Origin: an uncultured Collinsella sp.
Lineage (GTDB): Bacteria > Actinomycetota > Coriobacteriia > Coriobacteriales > Coriobacteriaceae
NCBI GenBank assembly: GCA_900545835.1
Contig: URBB01000021.1
Coordinates: 1 to 22,767 of the forward strand
Direction of reading: 5' to 3'
Length of the DNA: 22,767 nt
This document shows, piece by piece, positions 14,569-22,767 of the stretch (the first letter of the stretch is position 1; each line of letters starts with the position of its first letter). Made by a program: the position numbers and the translations under genes. The notes beneath the pieces are model-generated. The model made no database searches, was not told the DNA's origin, and was given only the letters and a program-made list of their open reading frames with translations.

Positions 14569-15612
14569 TTGTTTTCTTTGATGGATATGTTCTTCGGTAG
14601 CTATGCGGGCGATCTTGCCATCGACCTCGGCACCGCAAATACGCTTGTCTCCGTGCGCGGCAAGGGCATCGTCATTCGTGAGCCCTCCGTCGTCGCCATC
14701 GACAAGAACGACGAGCGCATCCTGGCGGTCGGTATCGAGGCAAAGCGCATGCTCGGCCGTACGCCCGGCAACATCGTGGCCGTTCGTCCCCTGAAGGACG
14801 GCGTCATCGCCGACTTCGATGTTACCGAGGCCATGCTTCGCTACTTTATCGACAAGGCTTCCGAGAAGCGCTATCCGTGGACCCCGCGTCCGCGCGTTGT
14901 CGTTTGCGTTCCCTCCGGCGTCACGTCGGTCGAGAAGCGTGCCGTCTTTGAGGCTACGATCCAGGCCGGCGCTCGCCAGGCCTACCTGATCGAGGAGCCC
15001 ATGGCTGCTGCTATCGGCGCCGACCTGCCTGTCGAGGAGCCCACCGGCTCCATGGTCATCGACATCGGTGGCGGTACCACCGAGGTTGCCGTTATCGCTA
15101 TGGGCGGCATCGTCGTCTCGCAGTCCATCCGTATTGCCGGCGACGAGTTCGATCAGGCCATCCTCACGCACGTTCGCGATGCCTACAACCTTGCCATCGG
15201 CGAGCGTACGGCAGAGGACATCAAGATCAAGGTCGGTTCCGCCGTGCCGCTCAAGGACGAGCTCGACGTCGAGGTCAACGGCCGCGACGTGATCACCGGT
15301 CTGCCCAAGACCGTGCGCATCGAGAGCGAGGAGATTCGTCGCGCGCTCAACAAGCCGCTCGACGAGATGGCCAAGGCCGTCAAGGACGCACTCGACGCTA
15401 CGCCTCCCGATCTTGCCTCGGACCTTATGTACTACGGCATTTTGCTGACTGGTGGCGGCGCGCTGCTGCGCGGTCTCGACGTGCGCCTGCGCGATGAGAC
15501 CGGTGTTTCGGTCAACGTCAGCCCCACGGCGCTCGATAACGTCGTTAACGGCTGTGCCCGCGTGCTCGAGGCCAATGCGTTTGATGGCGGCTTCGTCCAG
15601 ACCAATGCTTAA
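14569..15612 (+). CDS. mreB: Rod shape-determining protein MreB (actin homologue)
   Basis: Forms membrane-bound filaments that guide lateral wall synthesis. The 347 residues are normal for the family. The ATP-binding actin motifs are visible: phosphate-1 DLGTANTLV from Asp19, phosphate-2 DIGGGTTEVAVI from Asp165, and the adenosine motif GGGALLRGLD from Gly295. The chosen start is TTG 14569 because CAGGAG lies five bases upstream; the in-frame ATG at 14581 has no ribosome site. The N-terminus (MFSLMDMFFGSYAG) carries bulky hydrophobic residues that could help membrane contact. It heads the mreB-mreC-mreD-mrdA-rodA cluster; only 21 nt separate it from mreC. Confidence 0.97.
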   Translation: MFSLMDMFFGSYAGDLAIDLGTANTLVSVRGKGIVIREPSVVAIDKNDERILAVGIEAKRMLGRTPGNIVAVRPLKDGVIADFDVTEAMLRYFIDKASEKRYPWTPRPRVVVCVPSGVTSVEKRAVFEATIQAGARQAYLIEEPMAAAIGADLPVEEPTGSMVIDIGGGTTEVAVIAMGGIVVSQSIRIAGDEFDQAILTHVRDAYNLAIGERTAEDIKIKVGSAVPLKDELDVEVNGRDVITGLPKTVRIESEEIRRALNKPLDEMAKAVKDALDATPPDLASDLMYYGILLTGGGALLRGLDVRLRDETGVSVNVSPTALDNVVNGCARVLEANAFDGGFVQTNA

Positions 15613-15633
15613 TTTCCAAAAGGTGGATTCCAT

Positions 15634-16632
15634 TTGGCACGATCTTCGGGTTTCTCCACAAATCTGAATACCAAGCGACAATCAACGGGTATGCGCCCGT
15701 TGATTGTTTTCAGCCTGATTTCGGTGTTGCTGCTCACGTTTTACATCCGCGAGGGCGAGGCAGGGCCGATTCATGCCGTGCGTTCGGGCGTAACGACGAT
15801 TACCTCTCCGGTGCGCTTTGTGGGCTCGGCTGTGGCGGCTCCCTTCAATGCGATTGGCAACGTGTTCTCTAACCTAACGGCGTCGCAGGACACGCTCGAC
15901 GAGCTCAAGAAGCAAAATGAGGAGCTGACCTCTAAGGTCGCCGAGCTTTCTGAGGCTCAAAAGACTGCCGAGCGCCTGGAGGGCCTGGTCGGGCTGCAAT
16001 CGACCTACAACCTCAAATCGACCGCAGCTCGTATCGTTGGTGCCTCTGGCGATGCCTGGACCTCGACCGTTACCATCGACAAGGGCTCTGCCGACGGCCT
16101 TACCATCAACATGCCCGTGACGAGTTCTGCCGGTGTTATCGGCCAGATTATCGAGGTATCGGCCAAGACCTCTACCGTGCGCCTGATTGGCGACGAGAAC
16201 TCGGGCGTGTCCGCCATGGTGCAGGACACGCGCGCCCAGGGTATGCTGCAGGGTCAGGCTGACGGCACGCTGCGTCTTGAGTACGTGAGCGTCGACTCCG
16301 ATGTTAAGGTTGGCGATATCATCGTGACCTCGGGCATCGGTGGCGTGTTCCCCAAGGGCCTTCCGCTTGGCACCGTCTCGTCGGTTGAGAAATCGGCAAA
16401 CGACGTGTACTACACCATTGTGGTGCGCGCTCAGACCACGGCCGAGAACAACGAGGAAGTGCTGGTCATCACCTCGCTGACCGACGAACAGTCGGCCTCG
16501 GATGAGGACGTGAGCACGGCCAACAGCACGCCGCAGGGAACGTCGCGCGATGCTGCGACCAAGACGAAGGACGAGAGCTCGGATGACAGTTCCGACACGT
16601 CCGAGACGACCGATTCTGGCTCGAGCGAATAG
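15634..16632 (+). CDS. mreC: Rod shape-determining protein MreC
   Basis: Single-pass protein that links MreB to PBP2 and RodA from outside the membrane. It has 332 residues from TTG 15634, with AAAGGTGG about eight bases before. It has a short cytosolic N-terminus, one membrane segment at about residues 22-41 (LIVFSLISVLLLTFYI), a coiled coil near 85-125 (ELKKQNEELTSKVAELSEA), then the double beta-barrel domain (GLTINMPVTSSAGVIGQI, VKVGDIIVTSGIGGVFPKG). The last 45 or so residues are Ser/Thr/Asp/Glu-rich and probably disordered, beyond the usual MreC core. Downstream, mreD starts within about 11 nt of the stop. Confidence 0.95.
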   Translation: MARSSGFSTNLNTKRQSTGMRPLIVFSLISVLLLTFYIREGEAGPIHAVRSGVTTITSPVRFVGSAVAAPFNAIGNVFSNLTASQDTLDELKKQNEELTSKVAELSEAQKTAERLEGLVGLQSTYNLKSTAARIVGASGDAWTSTVTIDKGSADGLTINMPVTSSAGVIGQIIEVSAKTSTVRLIGDENSGVSAMVQDTRAQGMLQGQADGTLRLEYVSVDSDVKVGDIIVTSGIGGVFPKGLPLGTVSSVEKSANDVYYTIVVRAQTTAENNEEVLVITSLTDEQSASDEDVSTANSTPQGTSRDAATKTKDESSDDSSDTSETTDSGSSE

Positions 16633-16643
16633 GGGGCATGTCC

Positions 16644-17210
16644 ATGGATCTACACGAGCAGGGGATGAGCTCCCGTACGTTTGTGATCGCCGCCATCGTG
16701 TGCGTGCTGCTGCAGGCAGGCCTGGCACCGCAGATCTCCATTGCGGGCGGTCGCGTCAACTTCATGATTATCCTGGTGTGCCTAAGCGTGTTCTCGGGCG
16801 ACCCGACCCGTGCCGTCGTGTGCGGTTTTTGCAGCGGCTTGTTTTATGACCTGTCCGCTGCCGTGCCGGTGGGCGTTATGTCGCTCCTGCTGACCGTGGG
16901 TTCTTTTGCCCTGGTGCACAGTGCCGTCGGTCAGACGGGCGGTAGCCCGAGTGCGCGCGGCGTCACCGTGGGCGCCTTCGCGCTCGTCATTAATGTGATC
17001 TACAGCATCATCTTGCTGTTTATGGGTTTGGAGACGAGCTTTGTCGTGGCGATCTTCGGCCATGCACTGCCGTCCTCGATCCTGACGGGTCTGGTTGCCA
17101 TTCCGTTTTTGATGTCCGGCGTCGTGCCGCAGTCCGGCTATGGATTCTCCGCGCGTGGCGGACGCCAGACGGGTATGCGCTTTAAGCCCAAGACCCGCAA
17201 GCTCAAATAG
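16644..17210 (+). CDS. mreD: Rod shape-determining protein MreD
   Basis: Integral membrane partner of MreC and PBP2. About 188 residues with five or so hydrophobic segments, beginning near FVIAAIVCVLLQAGLAP and including a conserved-looking GFCSGLFYDLSAAVPVG turn. This layout and the position after mreC give the call; MreD sequences themselves are poorly conserved. Two starts compete: ATG 16638 lies one base after AGGGGG, too near, whereas ATG 16644 is seven bases away and is preferred. The C-terminus is basic (FKPKTRKLK) and therefore cytosolic. The PBP2 gene begins 13 nt after the stop. Confidence 0.9.
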   Translation: MDLHEQGMSSRTFVIAAIVCVLLQAGLAPQISIAGGRVNFMIILVCLSVFSGDPTRAVVCGFCSGLFYDLSAAVPVGVMSLLLTVGSFALVHSAVGQTGGSPSARGVTVGAFALVINVIYSIILLFMGLETSFVVAIFGHALPSSILTGLVAIPFLMSGVVPQSGYGFSARGGRQTGMRFKPKTRKLK

Positions 17211-17223
17211 GGGAGGCCCGTAG

Positions 17224-19293
17224 ATGTCTTCCCAGTTGACGGTTATTATCGCCGGTATCGTGCTGGTTGTGGCCATCGTGGTCGCGCTGGTCATCATGCG
17301 TCGTGGCGATTCCCGTTTTACCTACGATACGCAGCATGGAACGGCCCCGCGCGCCACCGAGGGCGAGGGCAATACCGCGGCGACCGCCTTTAAGGGCCGC
17401 TTTTCCATCCTCACCACGGGTGTGGGCGCGATGTTTGCGGCGCTTGCCGTCAAGCTGTGGGGCATGCAGATGGTCTCGTCGGACTATTACGAGAAGCAGG
17501 CCAATAGTAATCAGACTCGCACCGTTACCACACCCGCTGTGCGCGGTCGCATCCTTGACCGCAATGGCGTGGCGCTTGTCCAGAACCGTCCCTCACTTGC
17601 TGTCGTGGCCTACCGCGACCTTGCGGAGGATGAGGTTCTGGTTCGCCATCTTGCCAACGTGCTTGGAATGCCTTACGTGGCGGTCCTTCGCAATATTCAG
17701 GACAATACAGAGGGCGCTCAGAGCCTGCATACCATCGCGACGGACGTCCGTCGCTCCACGGTTGCCTATATTCAGGAGCATGCCGGCGAGTTCCCGGGCG
17801 TCAAGATTGCCGAGCGTACCGAGCGCCAGTATCCATATGGCGAGACGGCATGCCATATCTTGGGCTATACCGGCACCATTACCTCCGAGCAGCTCGAGGC
17901 CCAGAATAAGAAAACCTCTGGCGATGATGATGCTTCTGCTGGCAAGATTACGTACCAGTCGGGCGATATCGTGGGCCAGGCGGGCGTTGAGAGCTACTAC
18001 GAAAACCTGCTGCAGGGTATTCGTGGCGAGCAGACCGTCAAGGTCGATGCCTCGGGCAATGTGACCGGTCAGGCCGGCGCCGTGCCGGCGAAGGCCGGCT
18101 CCGACATTAAGCTCACGCTCGACCTTAAGATCCAACAGGCCTGCGAGACGGCACTGGCGAGCGCTATCGAGCTTGCCAAGACCACTGGCTACAGCAATGC
18201 CGGCAACGGCGCTGTGGTGTGTCTCGATCCCAACAATGGCGAGATCCTGGGCATGGCGAGCGAGCCCAAGTTCGATCCGTCCGTCTTTATCGGCGGCGTC
18301 TCAAATGACGTGTGGACCGAGCTCAATGATGACAAGGGTTCGCACCCGCTGCTCAACCGCGCCATTAGCGGACAGTACATGTCGGCTTCGACCATCAAGC
18401 CGCTCTCGGCACTGGCCGGTCTTGAGTTTGGAACCTACACGTCGGGGCAGACGACCAACTGCACGGGCTATTGGACGGGTCTGGGCAAGTCGTGGGGCAA
18501 GTACTGCTGGCTGCATTCCGGCCACGGCACCATGACGCTGCAGTCGGGTATCGCCAACTCGTGCGACCCCGTCTTCTACGACATGGGCAAGGCGTTCTTT
18601 TATGACGAGAAACATTCCGAGGGGCTGCAGGAGGTCTTTCGTCGCTGGGGCCTAGGCAAGACCTGCGGTATCGATCTGCCGAGTGAGGGCGCGGGCCGTA
18701 TTCCCGATGCCGAGTGGAAAGAGTCGTACTTCACCGACGCATCTGCCGAGGACCGCAAGTGGAATGCCGGCGATATGACCAACATTGCCATCGGCCAGGG
18801 CGACATCCTGGTGACGCCCCTGCAGATGGCGTGCGCCTATATGGGTCTTGCCAACGGCGGTAAACAGTACGTGCCTCACGTGTTTTTATCTGCCGTGTCG
18901 CGCGATGGCGACGGCGATGCCTATAAGTACAACGGCAAGGGCAAGAAGAAGCGCCTGGAGGCCAAGATCAACAGCGATTCGGATTTGGCTCTTGTTCGCA
19001 ACGGCATGCACGACGTGATATACACGGCATCGACGTCCCTGGCGGCGCACTTTGGTACCCTGACGCCGCAGGTATACGGCAAGTCGGGCACGGGCGAGAA
19101 AAGCGGCGAGGACGAATACGCTTGGTTCTGCGCCTATGCACCGGCCGATAATCCCAAGTATGTCATCGCTACTGTCCTGGAGCAGGGCGGCGGCGGCTCA
19201 GATACCGCGATGCATGTCGTGCGCGACGTGCTCGGTGTGATTTATGACGAGCCCGATACCTCTTCGGCCTCGGGCGATTCTTCGGTTCGATAG
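17224..19293 (+). CDS. mrdA: Class B penicillin-binding protein 2 (elongation transpeptidase)
   Basis: Crosslinks peptidoglycan during lateral growth together with RodA. The 689 residues contain the pedestal domain, from LWGMQMVSSDYYEKQA through PAVRGRILDRNG, and the transpeptidase domain. Catalytic motifs are SxxK at 389-392 (STIK), SxD at 446-448 (SCD) and KSG at 620-622 within GKSGTGEKSG. KSG and SxD in place of KTG and SxN are usual for PBP2. Two hydrophobic stretches lie at the N-terminus, residues about 6-26 and 60-78, joined by a polar linker, whereas one is standard. The C-terminus is Ser/Asp-rich. GGGGAGG sits seven bases before the ATG. The rodA start follows the stop by 9 nt with AGGAGG in the stop region. 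Confidence 0.95.
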   Translation: MSSQLTVIIAGIVLVVAIVVALVIMRRGDSRFTYDTQHGTAPRATEGEGNTAATAFKGRFSILTTGVGAMFAALAVKLWGMQMVSSDYYEKQANSNQTRTVTTPAVRGRILDRNGVALVQNRPSLAVVAYRDLAEDEVLVRHLANVLGMPYVAVLRNIQDNTEGAQSLHTIATDVRRSTVAYIQEHAGEFPGVKIAERTERQYPYGETACHILGYTGTITSEQLEAQNKKTSGDDDASAGKITYQSGDIVGQAGVESYYENLLQGIRGEQTVKVDASGNVTGQAGAVPAKAGSDIKLTLDLKIQQACETALASAIELAKTTGYSNAGNGAVVCLDPNNGEILGMASEPKFDPSVFIGGVSNDVWTELNDDKGSHPLLNRAISGQYMSASTIKPLSALAGLEFGTYTSGQTTNCTGYWTGLGKSWGKYCWLHSGHGTMTLQSGIANSCDPVFYDMGKAFFYDEKHSEGLQEVFRRWGLGKTCGIDLPSEGAGRIPDAEWKESYFTDASAEDRKWNAGDMTNIAIGQGDILVTPLQMACAYMGLANGGKQYVPHVFLSAVSRDGDGDAYKYNGKGKKKRLEAKINSDSDLALVRNGMHDVIYTASTSLAAHFGTLTPQVYGKSGTGEKSGEDEYAWFCAYAPADNPKYVIATVLEQGGGGSDTAMHVVRDVLGVIYDEPDTSSASGDSSVR

Positions 19294-19302
19294 GAGGTTG
19301 CG

Positions 19303-20529
19303 ATGGATTTTTCTCCGGCGGATCTGTTCCGTTCAACCAAGACCGGCTCTCGCAGCAGCCTGGACCGTGTCAACAAGCAACTTTCGGCCTCGCGCGGCAC
19401 GTTTCGCCAAAAGGTGCATATCGGTGTGCTCGTGGCTACTGTGGCGCTTGTCGCCTACGGTGCCATCATTATCTGGTCGGCTTCGCAGTTTAAGGCCGAT
19501 GCCTCGTTCTCACGCCATCTGCTGGGAATTGGCATCGGAGCGGTGCTGGCGGTGCTGGTCTGGCGTACCGACCTGCGCGGTATTTCCAATTTCTCGACGG
19601 CGTTGCTCGTCATTGACCTGATCGTGATTTTCTCGCCCAAGATTCCGGGTCTGTCCTATACGGGCGGTCTGGGCATGACGGGCTGGATCAAGATTCCCGG
19701 TATCGGCTTGACATTTCAGCCGGTTGAGCTTGCCAAGCTCATCACCATCTTCTTTATTGCTACGCTTGGCTCGCAGTATAACGGTCGCATCGATACCGTT
19801 CGCGACTACGTCAAGCTCTGCGGCATGCTGTCCATTCCGTTTTTGGCCGTCGTTGCCATGGGCGACCTGGGCTCGGGCCTGGTCGTGCTGGTTTCGGGCG
19901 CCATCGTCATTTGTATGAGCGGTGCACGCCGCGAATGGGTGCTGTCGACCCTGGCCCTGCTCGTGGGCTTGGTGGCCCTCGTCCTGGCGCTCGATTCGGT
20001 CTTTGATTCGTTGCTCGGCCACGATGTGCTCATCAAGCAGTATCAGATGAACCGTCTGACGGTCTTTATCGACCCCGATAATGCCGATTCGGACGATGCG
20101 TACAATCTGCAGCAGTCGTTGATCGCGGTCGGCTCGGGCGGTTTCTTTGGTAAGGGCCTGGGGCATGCGACGCAGTCGGCCGGCGGCTTCCTACCCGAGT
20201 TCCATACCGACTTCGTCTTCGCCTTTTTGTCCGAGACCTTTGGCTTCTGCGGCTCCTTTTTGCTGCTGTGCTTGTATGTACTGCTCATCTTCTCGACGAT
20301 CCGCGTTGCCTTTAAGTGCGAGTCTCTGTTCCTACGCTTATCATGCGTAGGTATCGTCGGCATGTGGGCGTTCCAGACCTTCGAAAACATCGGCATGTGC
20401 ATCGGCATGATGCCGATTACCGGTATTCCGCTACCGTTTATTAGCTTTGGTTCGTCTTCGATGATGATTCAGCTGCTGACGGTGGGTATCGTACAATCCA
20501 TATGGCGGCATCGTTCGGGCGCCGCGTAA
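19303..20529 (+). CDS. rodA: RodA, SEDS-family peptidoglycan glycosyltransferase
   Basis: Multi-pass membrane enzyme that polymerises lipid II into glycan strands for lateral growth; it pairs with PBP2. The 408 residues have about ten hydrophobic segments after a 45-residue polar N-terminus. SEDS signatures are QPVELAKL (usually QPSELAKL), FLPEFHTDFVFAFLSETFGF with the likely catalytic Asp303, and NIGMCIGMMPITGIPLPFISFGSSS near the C-terminus. FtsW is the alternative; the neighbouring mreBCD and mrdA genes favour RodA. AGGAGG precedes the ATG by six bases and overlaps the mrdA stop. Confidence 0.95.
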   Translation: MDFSPADLFRSTKTGSRSSLDRVNKQLSASRGTFRQKVHIGVLVATVALVAYGAIIIWSASQFKADASFSRHLLGIGIGAVLAVLVWRTDLRGISNFSTALLVIDLIVIFSPKIPGLSYTGGLGMTGWIKIPGIGLTFQPVELAKLITIFFIATLGSQYNGRIDTVRDYVKLCGMLSIPFLAVVAMGDLGSGLVVLVSGAIVICMSGARREWVLSTLALLVGLVALVLALDSVFDSLLGHDVLIKQYQMNRLTVFIDPDNADSDDAYNLQQSLIAVGSGGFFGKGLGHATQSAGGFLPEFHTDFVFAFLSETFGFCGSFLLLCLYVLLIFSTIRVAFKCESLFLRLSCVGIVGMWAFQTFENIGMCIGMMPITGIPLPFISFGSSSMMIQLLTVGIVQSIWRHRSGAA

Positions 20530-20547
20530 CCGCTGGAGGGGTTTGCT

Positions 20548-21477
20548 ATGAAAATTCCCGTAGATAAGCTGACCCGCGCTTTTAAGATGGGCGCGTCCGT
20601 TAAGAAGGATTCCGATACGCCGGTGCGCGTCTCGGTCTATCTGGATTCGTCCGCCTCGCGCTTTCTGGCCGAGACGGTGCGTGACGCCTTTGTGCCGCAG
20701 ACGACCTCGGGCATTGTGCGCGTCGAGCGTCTGGGGGAGGAGCGAATTGCTCCAAAGACCGATACCGATGTGGTGCTGGTGCTCTCGTGTGGTTCCGACC
20801 GCTTGGAGAGTGCCGTGCAGGAGCTCGTGATCGCCGGCGCGCCCGTGTGCGTGCTTGCCGAGTCTGCTGTGGAGGTGCCGTTTATCGAGGAGTCTACGCC
20901 CATGCTCGGCGTGGTAGCGGCAACCGATAAGACGTATCTGCTCGAGACGCTTGCCCGCTGGATTCTCGATCGCACCGACAAGGAAACGGCTTTTGCGGCG
21001 AACTTTGCCTTCATGCGCATCGCTGCGGCCAATCGTATCATCACCTCGTGCGCGCTCACCAATATGGCGACCGGTGCGCTGGTGTTTTTGCCGGGCGCCG
21101 ATTATCCCGTTATGGCGCTGGCGCAGGTGGGCATGCTCTTTGAGCTCGCTGCCGTCTTTGGACGCGGCATTAAGCCCGAGCGCGGCTACGAGGTCGCGGG
21201 CGTGCTTGCCGGCGGTCTTGTGATCCGAGCGGTCACCCGCGCACTTGTCAAGCAGACGCCGCATATTGGGTTTGCCGTCAAGGCGCTCACTGCTGCCGCG
21301 GGCACCTATGGCATGGGCCGTGCGCTCGTTTCGCTCTACGAGCGCGATGTCGACTACAGCCGTGCCAACGAGGTGGTCACTGCCACGTTCTCCCGCGTTC
21401 GCGATCTGGTGACCACGGTCGCGGGCGCTACCCGTCCTATGGCGTCCTATCAGGACGCATCAGATCTCGCTGCTTAG
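20548..21477 (+). CDS. DUF697-like membrane protein of unknown function
   Basis: The protein has 309 residues. The N-terminal half (about 1-130) looks like a soluble alpha/beta domain, with strands such as VVLVLSCG and APVCVLAES alternating with helices. The C-terminal half (about 145-275) carries hydrophobic helices with small residues (AANRIITSCALTNMATGALVFLPG, AGVLAGGLVIRAVTRALV) that resemble DUF697 or YcjF-type domains, often found beside GTPases; here no GTPase P-loop is visible. GGAGGGG lies about eight bases before the ATG. It lies 18 nt after rodA and 10 nt before the radical SAM gene, so it is probably part of the same transcript. The role is not known; the domain call is from memory. 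Confidence 0.75.
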   Translation: MKIPVDKLTRAFKMGASVKKDSDTPVRVSVYLDSSASRFLAETVRDAFVPQTTSGIVRVERLGEERIAPKTDTDVVLVLSCGSDRLESAVQELVIAGAPVCVLAESAVEVPFIEESTPMLGVVAATDKTYLLETLARWILDRTDKETAFAANFAFMRIAAANRIITSCALTNMATGALVFLPGADYPVMALAQVGMLFELAAVFGRGIKPERGYEVAGVLAGGLVIRAVTRALVKQTPHIGFAVKALTAAAGTYGMGRALVSLYERDVDYSRANEVVTATFSRVRDLVTTVAGATRPMASYQDASDLAA

Positions 21478-21487
21478 GGGTTTTCCG

Positions 21488-22721
21488 TTGCGCGTTGCAT
21501 ACCAAGACTGTTTTCATTTAATTGAGCCGTTGCTCGCCAAGGTCGAGAAGCCGAGTCGCTATATCGATCACGAGTGGGGTACGCTTTCCAAGGCCGATGC
21601 CGACTACCGTTGCTGCCTGATCTATCCGGATGTGTACGAGGTCGGTCTGCCCAACCAGGGTATCGCCATCCTCTACAACATCCTTAACCAGGCTGAGGGC
21701 ATCTCCTGCGAGCGTGGCTATGTGCCGTGGCCCGATATGGGTGACGCCATGCGCGAGGCGGGCATTCCGCTGCTCTCGCTCGAGGGAGCAGCGCCGGTCG
21801 CTTCGTTTGATATCGTCGGTCTGCATGTGCCGCACGAGATGGCGGTGACGAACTTTCTCGAGGCACTCGACCTCGCTGGTATTCCGCTGTTAGCGGCTGA
21901 CCGCACCGAGGACGACCCCATTATCATCGCCGGCGGCCCCTCGGTGTACAACCCCGAGCCGTACGCGGCCTTCTTCGATGCCATCCTCATCGGTGAGGGC
22001 GAGGAATCGCTGCTCGAGACCTGCCAGCTGCATCGCCGCCTGCGTGACGAAGGGGTCCCGCGCGTGCAGATTGTCGAGCAGCTTGCATCCATTGCCGGCA
22101 ACTACGTGCCGTCGCTCTATGAGGTTCGTCACGACGAGCCCTGCTCGCCGCATGGCTACACCGTGCCGCGTGAGGGCAAGGATGCGCCGACCGTGGTCTA
22201 CAAGCGCGTCGTCGAGGATTTCGGCGCCACGAATCCGCTGTCGCAGTCGTGCGTGCCCTATGCACAGCTGGTTCACGACCGCCTGTCTATCGAGATCCTG
22301 CGCGGCTGCGCCCGCGGCTGTCGTTTTTGTCAGGCCGGTATGACGTATCGCCCGGTGCGCGAGCGCTCGGCCGACCAGATCGTCTCGTCGGTGATTCAGG
22401 GTCTGGAAAAGACCGGCTATGACGAGGTGTCGCTGACCTCGCTTTCGACCACCGATCACTCCTGCATCCGCGATGTACTCGGTCGCCTGAACCGCCGTCT
22501 GGAAGATACGGGCATTCGCGTGTCCATTCCCTCGCAGCGCCTGGATTCGTTTGGCGTGGATATGGCCGAGTCGGTCGCCGGCGAAAAGAAGGGCGGACTG
22601 ACGTTCGCGCCCGAGGCCGGCAGCCAGCGCATGCGCGACATCATTAACAAGAACGTGACCGAAGAGGACCTGGACCGTGCGGCCAAGGCGGCCTTCGAGG
22701 CCGGCTGGAACCGCATGAAGC
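21488..22721 (+). CDS. B12-binding-type radical SAM protein (TIGR03960-like), 3' end missing
   Basis: 411 codons remain of a protein usually above 600 residues. TTG 21488 is the start, with AGGGG seven bases upstream and the protein beginning MRVAYQDCFHLIEP. Residues about 40-190 contain the cobalamin-binding-like domain (YPDVYEVGLPNQG, GLHVPHEMAVTNFLEALDLAG, GGPSVYNPEPYAAFFDAILIGEGE). The radical SAM cluster motif is C274-x3-C278-x2-C281 (RGCARGCRFCQAG), followed by SLTSLSTTDH and FAPEAGSQRMRDIINK, typical of this family. The substrate is unknown. Genes of this type lie next to rodA or ribosomal protein genes in several Gram-positive groups. Sequence after 22721 is adapter, so the ending VSYTHL is artefact. 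Confidence 0.9.
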
Positions 22722-22767
22722 CTGTCTCTTATACACATCTCCGAGCCCACGAGACCGGAGCCTATCT
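22722..22767. other. Nextera library adapter (read-2 side) with i7 index, not genomic
   Basis: Bases 22722-22740 are the mosaic end CTGTCTCTTATACACATCT, 22741-22755 are CCGAGCCCACGAGAC, 22756-22763 (CGGAGCCT) equal the i7 index I remember as N720, and 22764-22767 (ATCT) begin the P7 sequence. The order and orientation are those of a read-1 read-through. Confidence 0.98.

Noticed and set aside
40..22721. CRISPR array, insertion sequence, prophage or integron
   Set aside because: No regularly spaced repeats, transposase, integrase or phage structural motif was found on either strand.

Overview
The window looks like an assembled metagenome or single-cell contig, not a finished chromosome. Both ends are sequencing-library adapter: bases 1-39 hold a Nextera read-1 adapter preceded by six bases of an i5 index, and bases 22722-22767 hold the Nextera read-2 adapter, an i7 index and the start of P7. 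Only 40-22721 is genomic, so the genes at both ends (aroA on the left, a radical SAM gene on the right) are cut.

The right three quarters (about 5.9 kb to the end) resembles a high-GC Coriobacteriia genome, most likely Collinsella. The grounds are mixed C/G-ending codons with frequent TCG, CTC and TTG, several GTG/TTG starts, a CCA-encoding tRNA, and the gene content; this is recalled knowledge and was not searched. The left quarter (40 to about 5.8 kb) is strongly CTG/CCC/CGG biased and carries an intergenic hairpin repeat of a type I associate with Faecalibacterium and relatives. The style changes inside aroB, so the two parts may be joined by a chimera or by recombination within that gene.

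Layout. Minus strand, transcribed right to left from 8161 to 40: DAHP synthase (aroF copy 1), tyrA, aroB, aroC, an aroE-aroK fusion, aroQ, a second DAHP synthase and aroA. On paper this is a whole shikimate pathway to chorismate plus the tyrosine branch, but the AroQ lacks most canonical catalytic residues and the DAHP synthase is present twice. An intrinsic-terminator hairpin lies in the leader of the first DAHP synthase and could be an attenuator.

Plus strand, from 8325 rightwards: a tRNA-Arg(CCG) with its own promoter and terminator, then a P-type cation ATPase with a long basic tail. Next come a membrane-anchored zinc-ribbon protein, a cyclophilin-type peptidyl-prolyl isomerase and a TPR membrane protein. 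After them is a tight elongasome operon: mreB, mreC, mreD, a class B penicillin-binding protein (PBP2/mrdA) and rodA, followed by a DUF697-like membrane protein and a B12-binding-type radical SAM gene that runs off the contig. MreBCD, PBP2 and RodA together build the lateral wall of rod-shaped cells.

I found no CRISPR array, transposase, phage gene or rRNA. Nothing here is clearly a new biological system. The points most worth checking are the aroB junction, the degenerate AroQ and the aroF leader.
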